Below are positions 1-6,656 of a DNA stretch of 64,000 nt, one piece after another. The DNA is from JANMJD01 sp963828405. Lineage in GTDB: Bacteria; Actinomycetota; Acidimicrobiia; Acidimicrobiales; Ilumatobacteraceae. How positions within the stretch are numbered: the stretch's first letter is position 1; the number at the start of each line of letters is the position of its first letter. Location of the stretch: positions 1,984,001-2,048,000 of the forward strand of contig CAWHEG010000031.1 of the NCBI GenBank assembly GCA_963828405.1. The letters run 5' to 3'. The notes under the pieces were generated by a model. It had not been told where the DNA came from. It searched no databases and saw only the letters and a list, made by a program, of their open reading frames with translations. Position numbers and translations under genes: made by a program.

Positions 1-2
1 CC

Positions 3-707
3 GAAACGGGCGTCGACGCCACGGCGGTCATCCGCTTCGACGAGGAGCGGGCAGCCGAGGAGGCAGCGGACTTCGTACGCCGCGTGCTGGTCGACTGCCT
101 GGCCACCCGGGCCGTCGTGGTCGGCGAGGACTTCCACTTCGGTCACCGCCGGACCGGGAACGTCGCCCTGCTGCGCGAGCTGGGGACGATCTGGGACTTC
201 GAGGTGGTGCCGTTGGCTCTGTTCGGTGAGTCGGAGGCCACGGGTCCGGTCAGTTCGACGATGATCCGCCGCTCGCTGGCCGCCGGCGATGTCGACACCG
301 CCGCTCGGCTGCTGGGGCGGCCGTTCGAGGCGCGCGGTCTGGTCGTGAGCGGTGACAGGCGTGGCCGGCTGATCGGCTTCCCGACGGCCAACGTGGAGGT
401 GGCCAGCGATCTCTGTCTGCCCGCCGACGGGGTCTACGCGGCGTGGTACGAGCGCCCGGATGGCCAGATCCATCCGTGCGCGGTCAACGTCGGTCGCCGG
501 CCGACGTTCTACGAGCACGCCGAGGTCTCGCTGCTCGAGGCCCATCTGATCGACTTCGACGGGGACTTGTACGGCGAGGCGGCCCGCGTCCGCTTCGTCA
601 GGTCGTTGCGGCGGGAGCGCCGGTTCGAGGGGATCGAGGCCCTCGCCGCTCAACTGGCCACCGACGTCGAACACGCGCGGGCCGCGCTGACCCCCCAGCT
701 CGGTTGA
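3..707 (+). CDS. ribF: Bifunctional riboflavin kinase/FAD synthetase RibF, 3' part
   Basis: The frame is open from the window edge, so the N-terminus lies outside; the first ATG at 84 is internal. The visible part covers the end of the FAD synthetase nucleotidyltransferase domain (GEDFHFG, then SSTMIRRSL, the ISSTxIR motif) and the whole riboflavin kinase domain (GFPTANV, the PTAN motif, then NVGRRPTF). The enzyme phosphorylates riboflavin to FMN and adenylates it to FAD in the cytosol. In many bacteria ribF lies directly before rpsO-pnp; here a 5.4-kb block including an opposite-strand ribE operon separates them. Family call is secure; only the start is missing. Confidence 0.95.
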   Translation, partial: ETGVDATAVIRFDEERAAEEAADFVRRVLVDCLATRAVVVGEDFHFGHRRTGNVALLRELGTIWDFEVVPLALFGESEATGPVSSTMIRRSLAAGDVDTAARLLGRPFEARGLVVSGDRRGRLIGFPTANVEVASDLCLPADGVYAAWYERPDGQIHPCAVNVGRRPTFYEHAEVSLLEAHLIDFDGDLYGEAARVRFVRSLRRERRFEGIEALAAQLATDVEHARAALTPQLG

Positions 708-786
708 CCAATGACCACCCCGGGTGGCCGGTCGATCAAGCTTGAATCAAACGGCTCATATCGCGGCGGGTGACCTCCGGTGTCCA

Positions 787-1356
787 ATGCTCGTCATGCG
801 GCGGTCGATCACATCACGAGTTCTGCGCGCCATCGGCCTCCGGCGCGATGCCGCACGACCCGCCCGTCCCGACCTGGCGCGCCCAGCGATCACGTGGAGC
901 CGGCCGAGGGACTGGCCCGGCCCGGGAGAGGCCTCGGCTCCCGTCGAACCCCCGGGGGCGAGCGCACCGGCGACGACAGGGGGTCGAACGGCCGTCGCTC
1001 CGGTCAGCTACCGGTCCCGTGTCACGGTCGATCCGGGGGTGGTCGGAAGCCCCTCGGCCCCCCGCCAGAGCCGTGCGACGCGGGCAGCGCCGACCGGAGA
1101 CCCGAGCACGGCGACTCCACCGCCGACCCGCCGGGCGGGCGCGACGAGACGGCAATCGTCGCCCGCGCATCTGGCGTACGAACGGGACCTGGAGCGGATG
1201 GCCGAGGAGATCCTCTCCCGCCCTCGCCGCCTGAGCCACCCGGCTACGGCGCCGCCGAGCGGGGCCGAGATCGGTCGATTCGGCGACGAGAGCATCGAGG
1301 CAGTCGGCCCGACCGAGGACATTCAACACGTAAAGCGCGCAACTGATCACGTTTAG
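787..1356 (+). CDS. Hypothetical Pro/Arg-rich protein
   Basis: No family recognised. About 189 aa from the ATG at 787, with a basic N-terminus (MRRSITSRVLRAIGLRR), a long Pro/Ala/Arg/Thr-rich low-complexity middle, and a short predicted helix near the C-terminus (YERDLERMAEEILSRP). Third codon positions are G/C-rich as in neighbouring genes, which favours this frame over a competing frame at 770-1234. No clear ribosome binding site. It sits between ribF and another orphan ORF on the same strand. It could be non-coding GC-rich DNA; moderate to low confidence. Confidence 0.4.
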   Translation: MLVMRRSITSRVLRAIGLRRDAARPARPDLARPAITWSRPRDWPGPGEASAPVEPPGASAPATTGGRTAVAPVSYRSRVTVDPGVVGSPSAPRQSRATRAAPTGDPSTATPPPTRRAGATRRQSSPAHLAYERDLERMAEEILSRPRRLSHPATAPPSGAEIGRFGDESIEAVGPTEDIQHVKRATDHV

Positions 1357-1389
1357 TCCAAACGGCCCATAGGGTCGCGCCACGCTCAG

Positions 1390-2094
1390 GTGTTGACTCT
1401 GCACGTGCGGCGTTGGCGGCGAACATGGATCGGTAGGATCACGCGGGCGGAGTGGAGTGCCGTCATCGGTGTCGTCTGCCTGACCGTGGCCGTCGGATCG
1501 GCGATCTGGCGGCGGTCCCCGTTGACGTGGCCCCTGTCGCCCGACGCCTGGTTCACCCTGTCGATGTCGGTGGGTGCCGTGGGCCTCGTCGCCTACGCGG
1601 CCCACGTGATGGGCCGCGAACGAACCACCGATGCTCCGTCGCCGGCAGTACCGGACACGACGTGGCGGTGGTCGTCGATCCCTACGTCGTCATCGAACTC
1701 GTCGTCGGCCCCCCGGATCGGCTTCCGGGTGTCGGTGGTCGAATCCGTCGGTTCGATGCCGTCACCTTCGGCCCCGACACATCCCCCGTCGGCTGGCGGG
1801 TCGGCTGCCGGCAGCGACAAGACGCAACCCGACGCGGGCGGCCCGCCGATGTCGCATGGGCGGCCGAGGGGCGCCCCGGCCGATGCAGCGTCCCCGAGGA
1901 CGGGGCGGACCTCGGCCGATCTCGACGATCTCGCCCGGAAGCTGATGGCCGGGACGCCGCCGCACGGGACGCAGTGGACACCCTCGCCGACTCCGGCGGC
2001 CGGCTCGCCGGCGGCGGCGCCGAACGGCGGACCGAAGGGTGACGATCCGCACGGCCGCAGCCCGACTCGCGGTGCGGAGGGCTCGGTTCCCTGA
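1390..2094 (+). CDS. Hypothetical protein with two membrane segments and low-complexity tail
   Basis: About 234 aa from a GTG at 1390. Two hydrophobic segments are visible at about residues 22-42 (AVIGVVCLTVAVGSAIW) and 55-72 (FTLSMSVGAVGLVAYAAHVM), followed by a Ser/Pro/Gly-rich cytoplasmic or extracellular tail of about 150 residues with one helix-like patch (ADLDDLARKLMAG). The layout of membrane anchor plus disordered tail suggests an anchored scaffold-like protein, but no function can be given. It ends 10 nt before the convergent fbiC stop. A second frame over 1452-2042 is also open, so the tail reading is less certain than the N-terminal part. Confidence 0.5.
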   Translation: MLTLHVRRWRRTWIGRITRAEWSAVIGVVCLTVAVGSAIWRRSPLTWPLSPDAWFTLSMSVGAVGLVAYAAHVMGRERTTDAPSPAVPDTTWRWSSIPTSSSNSSSAPRIGFRVSVVESVGSMPSPSAPTHPPSAGGSAAGSDKTQPDAGGPPMSHGRPRGAPADAASPRTGRTSADLDDLARKLMAGTPPHGTQWTPSPTPAAGSPAAAPNGGPKGDDPHGRSPTRGAEGSVP

Positions 2095-2104
2095 CGGGTC
2101 GCTG

Positions 2105-4519
2105 TCAGCGTTCGCCGACGACCGCGTCGACGCGGCCGTAGCCGGTCGTGCGCTGCTCGATACGCCTGCCCAGCGGGGACACCAGATCCCGGAAACGGTC
2201 CTCGGTCATCGCCTGGCCGTGGCTGGCCCCGGCGGCTCGCGAGATGTTCTCGTCCATCAGCGTGCCGCCGAGGTCGTTGCAGCCGGACCTGAGCAACTGG
2301 ACCGCCCCCTCGACGCCGATCTTCACCCAGGAGAGCTGGATGTTGGCGATGTGGCCGTGGTAGGCGATGCGGGCGATCGCGTGCATCAGCAGGTTCTCCC
2401 GGAACGTCGGGCCCCGCCGGGAGCGCCTCTGCAGGTAGATCGGCGAGGCCATGTGGACGAACGGCAGGCCGACGAACTCGGTGAACCCGCCCGTGACCTT
2501 CTGCAGATCCCGGGTGCGCAGGATGTGCCGGGCCCACGACTCGGGATGTTCGACGGACCCGAACATGATCGTCACGTTCGAGTGCAACCCGATGTCGTGG
2601 GCAGCGGCGTGGCAGTCGAGCCACTCGTCGGTCGTGATCTTGTCGGGGCACAGGACCGCCCGGACGGGATCGTCGAGGATCTCGGCCGCAGTCCCCGGTA
2701 GCGACCCCAGGCCGGCGTCCTTCAGGCGTCCGAGGTACGTGTGGAGGTTCTCACCGAGGCGCCTCGCCCCCTCGGTGACCTCGAGCGCGGTGAAGCCGTG
2801 GACGTGCATGCCGGGAACCGCCTGCTTCACCGCCCGGCAGACGTCGATGTAGTAGTCGCCGTCGAAGTCCGGGTGGATGCCGCCCTGCAGGGTGACCTCG
2901 GTGGCGCCGAGGGCCCAGGCCTGACGAGCCCGCTCGGCGATGTCCTCGAGGGTCAGCAGGTAGGGCGTGCCGCGCAGGTTGAGCGACAGCGGGCCCTTGG
3001 AGAACCCGCAGAACCGGCACTTGAAGGTGCACACGTTCGTGTAGTTGATGTTGCGGTTGTGCACCCAGGTGATCGCCTCACCGACGGTGGCTCGGCGAAG
3101 ATCGTCGGCGACCTCGCAGATGGCGTTCACCTCGGGCCCCCGGGCGCGGAACAGGGCGACGATCTCGGCGAATCCGACCTCCTGGCCGCCGGCGACCCCA
3201 CCGAGCACCTCGGCCACGGCACCGCCGGGTCGCGTCGCCGCCCGGCCCGGGACGAGCACGGGTGGCGGGCGTGTCGCCCCGGAGTACCACTGCGTCGAGC
3301 GGTGCCCGACGAGCACGACCTCGGCCCCGTCGTGGACCACGTCGGCGGCCGTGACCTTCTCGGGCCAGATCGCCCCCGGGTCGTCGCGGCCGAGGCCCTC
3401 GGCGTCGCTGCGGTCCATCACCGGGAAGCGCAGCGCCCCGTCGAGCCAGCGGTCGGGGTCGCGCACGAACTCCGGATAGATCGTGAGCCGCGGGGCGAGC
3501 ACGAAGCCGCGCTCCTCGGTGACCTCGCGCAGCCGCTCGAGCGCCGGCCACGGGCGTTCGGGGTTGACGTGGTCGGCGGTGACCGGCGAGACGCCACCCC
3601 AGTCGTCGATCCCGGCATCGAGCAGCGCGCCGAAATCGTCGGACAGGTTGGGGGGCGCCTGGAGGTGGATGCCGGCCGGGAGCAGGACCCGGGCGGCGGC
3701 GATCGACCAGAGGAACTCCTCGGGCGGGCACGGATCGGCGTGCTGCATCCCCGTACGGGGCTTGGGCAGGAAGTTCTGGACGATCACCTCCTGCACATGT
3801 CCGTGGCGGGCGTGGCTGGCGGCGACGGCGCGCAGCGCGGCCACCCGGTCGGAACGGGTCTCGCCGATGCCGACGAGGATCCCGGTGGTGAAGGGGATCC
3901 CGAGCTCACCGGCCATCTCCAGTGTGGCGAGCCGGCGCGCCGGCTGCTTGTCGGGGGCCCCTCGGTGACATGACAGGTCGTCGCGCAGGGACTCGAGCAT
4001 CATCCCCTGGCTGGGCGAGACGGGGCGCAGCAGGGCGAGTTCGTCACGGTAGAGCGCCCCGGCATTGGCGTGGGGGAGCAGGCCCGTCTCGGCGAGAACG
4101 AGGCCGGCCATCTCGTGGAGGTAATGGACCGTCGAGTCGTACCCGTGCTCCGTGAGCCACGAACGGGCGATCTCGTAACGGTCCTCGGGGCGTTCGCCGA
4201 GGGTGAACAGCGCCTCGTGGCAGCCCTGACGGGCTCCCTGGCGGGCGATGCGGAGCACGTCGTCGGCGGTCAGGTACGGATGCTCGAGGCGGGCCGGAGG
4301 CTGGGCGAAGGTGCAGTAGCCACAGGCGTCGCGGCACAGCATCGTCAACGGGATGAAGACCTTGGGGCTGAACGTGACCCTCGTGTCGTTCATCCGGTCC
4401 CGCACGCCGCGGGCTGCGGTGAGCAGGTCGTCGAGCGGGCCGTTGAGCAGGCCGTCGACTCGGTCGTCGTGGTCATCGGATGTGTCGACACGGTCGAGCA
4501 GGTTGCGCTGGCGCGACAT
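2105..4519 (-). CDS. fbiC: FO synthase FbiC (fused CofG/CofH)
   Basis: A two-domain radical-SAM enzyme of about 804 aa that makes FO, the deazaflavin chromophore of F420, from tyrosine and 5-amino-6-ribitylaminouracil. The N-terminal CofG half has its 4Fe-4S motif at C62, C66, C69 (CRDACGYC); the C-terminal CofH half has a second CX3CX2C near residue 497 (CTFKCRFC). The single-chain fusion is typical of actinobacteria. The start at 4519 (MSRQRN) is chosen because a GGGGAGGG sequence lies about 8 nt upstream; an upstream ATG at 4570 has no such site. It is the last gene of the ribE operon, with a 120-nt gap after the chorismate mutase fusion. Confidence 0.97.
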   Translation of the reverse strand: MSRQRNLLDRVDTSDDHDDRVDGLLNGPLDDLLTAARGVRDRMNDTRVTFSPKVFIPLTMLCRDACGYCTFAQPPARLEHPYLTADDVLRIARQGARQGCHEALFTLGERPEDRYEIARSWLTEHGYDSTVHYLHEMAGLVLAETGLLPHANAGALYRDELALLRPVSPSQGMMLESLRDDLSCHRGAPDKQPARRLATLEMAGELGIPFTTGILVGIGETRSDRVAALRAVAASHARHGHVQEVIVQNFLPKPRTGMQHADPCPPEEFLWSIAAARVLLPAGIHLQAPPNLSDDFGALLDAGIDDWGGVSPVTADHVNPERPWPALERLREVTEERGFVLAPRLTIYPEFVRDPDRWLDGALRFPVMDRSDAEGLGRDDPGAIWPEKVTAADVVHDGAEVVLVGHRSTQWYSGATRPPPVLVPGRAATRPGGAVAEVLGGVAGGQEVGFAEIVALFRARGPEVNAICEVADDLRRATVGEAITWVHNRNINYTNVCTFKCRFCGFSKGPLSLNLRGTPYLLTLEDIAERARQAWALGATEVTLQGGIHPDFDGDYYIDVCRAVKQAVPGMHVHGFTALEVTEGARRLGENLHTYLGRLKDAGLGSLPGTAAEILDDPVRAVLCPDKITTDEWLDCHAAAHDIGLHSNVTIMFGSVEHPESWARHILRTRDLQKVTGGFTEFVGLPFVHMASPIYLQRRSRRGPTFRENLLMHAIARIAYHGHIANIQLSWVKIGVEGAVQLLRSGCNDLGGTLMDENISRAAGASHGQAMTEDRFRDLVSPLGRRIEQRTTGYGRVDAVVGER

Positions 4520-4639
4520 CGTAGAAACCCTCCCCAGGGTCGAAGCGTGGACTTCTGATTGCCAGCGCACGTCGGGTGGCCGACCGTGTCAGAGGAAGTC
4601 GGCGCCCGAACTGTCGTGCATCGCAATCCTACCGGCCCG

Positions 4640-5425
4640 TCATCCGAGACTGTCGAACAGGGCGTACACGTTGGCCGCCCCGAAGCCGACCCGGTGCCCC
4701 GTACGGGCGATGAACCCGAGCTGCACACCGGTGTCGGGGTCCTGCACGGTGAAGAACTGCTCGAGGCCGTGGGCATCGACGACGACGTCGGTCAATAGCG
4801 GGGCCTCGAGCGCAGCCAGCGCGCGCCGCGCGTATCCGGCATTGAGCACCTCGATGGCCACGTGCTGCACACCGGAGCCGTGGCGGTCGAGATACCGGGC
4901 CACCGACGCACCAGCGGCGCGTGAGACCAGCACGACGGTCACCCCGCCCGCCTCGACCACCCGGATGCCGGTCGTCTCGCCGTCGGCGAGCGGTTCGTCG
5001 TGGAAGCCGAGGCGGTTGACGAACAGGTCGCACGCCTTGTCGATCTCCTCGACGGCGACGACGACGTGATCGATCCGCGCGGCGACGGTGTCGAGCCCGG
5101 AACGATCCTCGCTGGGCGCGGCCGCCTTGTCGGGGGCGGTGTCGGAGCGCCCCTTGGCGATCTCGATGCGATGCGTCTCGGTGAGCAGCACGCGGAACAG
5201 CTGCTCGGCGAAGTCCGGGTCGATCCCCGCCTCGATGGCACCCTGGCGCCGCGTGGTGATCACCTCGCGCACCCGCGCCGGCTGGATCACGGGGGTGTCC
5301 GAGCCCTCCTTCAGCGCAGCCACGTCCTCGCACAGCCGGAGTCGGGCGGCGACGATGTCGAGCAACTGCTGATCGAGTTCGTCGATCCGGACGCGTAGCG
5401 CCTGCAGGCTCTGCGGGGCGGTCAT
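4640..5425 (-). CDS. Chorismate mutase (AroQ) fused to HPPD-like VOC domain
   Basis: 261 aa. Residues 1-90 are an AroQ-type chorismate mutase with key residues in E. coli-like positions: R11, R28, K39, R51 and E88. Residues about 115-261 form a VOC fold resembling the C-terminal catalytic half of 4-hydroxyphenylpyruvate dioxygenase (HPPD): IDHVVVAV with H120, GVQHVAIEV with H188, and the terminal signature GFGAANVYALF. In HPPD the third Fe ligand is the Glu of an FLEVIQR-like strand; here that strand reads QLGFIAR with Gly at 237, so the iron site looks broken. The mutase would supply prephenate for tyrosine. The gene overlaps ribE by 4 nt and precedes fbiC, which consumes tyrosine. Domain calls are firm; a sensing role for the VOC part is inference. 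Confidence 0.85.
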   Translation of the reverse strand: MTAPQSLQALRVRIDELDQQLLDIVAARLRLCEDVAALKEGSDTPVIQPARVREVITTRRQGAIEAGIDPDFAEQLFRVLLTETHRIEIAKGRSDTAPDKAAAPSEDRSGLDTVAARIDHVVVAVEEIDKACDLFVNRLGFHDEPLADGETTGIRVVEAGGVTVVLVSRAAGASVARYLDRHGSGVQHVAIEVLNAGYARRALAALEAPLLTDVVVDAHGLEQFFTVQDPDTGVQLGFIARTGHRVGFGAANVYALFDSLG

Positions 5426-6006
5426 CGGGGCCGCTCCCGACCGAGGTGCGGGAGCATCAGGCGCTCGAGGTGCTTGGCGAGCACGTCGACCTCGATGTTC
5501 ACCGGCGCTCCCGCGCCCTTGTGGCCGAGTGTCGTGACGGCCGCCGTGTGGGGGATCACGGCGACCTCGAAGGTCTCGGCGGTGAGGTTGAAGGACGTCA
5601 GGCTGATCCCGTCGACGGCGATCGAACCCTTCTCGACGACGTAGCGCATCAGGTCGCCAGGGATGCGAACGACGAGACGGGGGGCAGGCGACACGATCGT
5701 GCCGACGGCATCGACGTGACCGAGCACCTGGTGCCCCCCGAGTCGGTCGCTCATCCGCACGGGCCGCTCCAGGTTGACCGGGTCACCAGGCACGAGGGCG
5801 CCGAGGTCGGTGCGCGAGAGGGTCTCGTCGCTGACGTCGGTCGACCACCAACCGTCACCCTGGTCGACCAGGGTCAGGCAGCAGCCGTTGACGGCGATCG
5901 AGTCGCCCGGGCGGGCGTCGAGCAGGACGGCTCGGGCGCCGAACGAATAGCGTGCGCCGTCGCTGCCCGCGAATCGTCCCAGCTCCTCGATGATCCCGGT
6001 GAACAT
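5422..6006 (-). CDS. ribE: Riboflavin synthase alpha subunit
   Basis: 194 aa with two tandem lumazine-binding barrels: the first begins MFTGIIEELG and contains GDSIAVNGCCLTL, the second contains KGSIAVDGISLTSF. It dismutates two 6,7-dimethyl-8-ribityllumazine into riboflavin and 5-amino-6-ribitylaminouracil. The released pyrimidine is also a substrate of FbiC encoded two genes downstream. First gene of the minus-strand operon; its stop overlaps the next start by 4 nt (ATGA), so translation is probably coupled. No FMN-riboswitch-like sequence is visible in the roughly 190 nt before it. Length is normal for the family. Confidence 0.96.
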   Translation of the reverse strand: MFTGIIEELGRFAGSDGARYSFGARAVLLDARPGDSIAVNGCCLTLVDQGDGWWSTDVSDETLSRTDLGALVPGDPVNLERPVRMSDRLGGHQVLGHVDAVGTIVSPAPRLVVRIPGDLMRYVVEKGSIAVDGISLTSFNLTAETFEVAVIPHTAAVTTLGHKGAGAPVNIEVDVLAKHLERLMLPHLGRERPR

Positions 6007-6087
6007 TGCCGCTGAACGCTACCGATCGGGGCGGTCGATGGCGGACTCGAGACGGGGAGCCCCGGACGCCGTGTTCGACCCCGGAAC

Positions 6088-6096
6088 TGCTATGAT
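6088..6096 (+). promoter_or_regulatory. Extended -10 promoter for rpsO
   Basis: TGCTATGAT is an extended -10 element (TGN plus TATGAT). No good -35 box is seen at 16-18 nt upstream, which is usual for extended -10 promoters. Transcription would begin about 6103 and leave a leader of roughly 95 nt before rpsO. It faces away from ribE, which starts at 6006 on the other strand. Confidence 0.5.
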
Positions 6097-6102
6097 TCGA
6101 GC

Positions 6103-6199
6103 CGTCCACTGCGGCTCCCTCGCCTCTGCGAGTGCTGCGGCGTGATGCCAGCGGTGAAGTACACCGCAGGCGACCTCCCCACAGGAAGGCAGTTCCATC
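6103..6199 (+). promoter_or_regulatory. rpsO 5' leader with mutually exclusive hairpins
   Basis: The leader can form a hairpin GCGGTG (6151-6156) / CACCGC (6162-6167) with a 5-nt loop. Part of that right arm can instead pair with an upstream CTGCGG (6135-6140 with CCGCAG 6164-6169). The two pairings exclude each other. The ribosome binding site (AGGAAGG, near 6182-6188) lies just downstream. S15 represses its own mRNA through leader RNA structures in several bacterial groups; whether this leader does so is inference. Confidence 0.4.
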
Positions 6200-6454
6200 A
6201 TGTCCCGCGCGGACACCATTGCGGCTCATCGACTCCACGAATCCGACACCGGCTCGCCCGAAGTGCAGATCGCACTCCTGACCGAGCGGATCAACCAGCT
6301 CACCGAGCACTTGAAGGTCCACAAGAAGGACCATCACAGCCGGCGCGGTCTGCTGATGCTCGTCGGTCGTCGTCGCCGCCTGCTCGACTACACCAAGAAC
6401 ATCGACATCGAGCGTTACCGGGCCCTGATCCAGAAGCTCGGCCTGCGCCGCTGA
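6200..6454 (+). CDS. rpsO: 30S ribosomal protein S15
   Basis: 84 aa, slightly shorter than the usual 89. It carries the family core from DTGSPEVQIALLTERI through LKVHKKDHHSRRGLL to RRRLLDYTK and the C-terminal YRALIQKLGLRR. S15 binds 16S rRNA at the platform and also its own leader RNA. An AGGAAGG ribosome binding site stands before the ATG. It is followed by a strong hairpin and then pnp, the common rpsO-pnp order. Confidence 0.98.
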   Translation: MSRADTIAAHRLHESDTGSPEVQIALLTERINQLTEHLKVHKKDHHSRRGLLMLVGRRRRLLDYTKNIDIERYRALIQKLGLRR

Positions 6455-6463
6455 TCGACATCC

Positions 6464-6505
6464 GGGATGGAACGAGCGGCCGAAAGGCCGCTCGTCGCTC
6501 ATCCC
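6464..6505 (+). terminator. Strong hairpin between rpsO and pnp
   Basis: A perfect 10-bp stem, ACGAGCGGCC at 6472-6481 and its complement at 6486-6495, is closed by a GAAA tetraloop (GNRA type). An outer GGGATG / CATCCC pair (6464-6469 with 6500-6505) extends it. No U-tract follows. It may be a factor-dependent or partial terminator, or an mRNA processing or stability element, as RNase III sites act between rpsO and pnp in E. coli. Confidence 0.55.
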
Positions 6506-6656
6506 GACACAACCAAACCACCAACCACTGGAGCGGAAACTCAACAGTCGGTTGTCAGTCGCCAGTTCCGGGCAGGGTCCGGGTCCGCCGACTGGGAACC
6601 GGCCCCCGCTCCTTGTCGGAGCCGACCAGGATGGTCGGCTCGGAAAGGAACCCACG

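Noticed and set aside
6007..6200. FMN riboswitch before ribE
   Set aside because: I looked for the conserved RFN pattern on the minus strand upstream of ribE and saw none.
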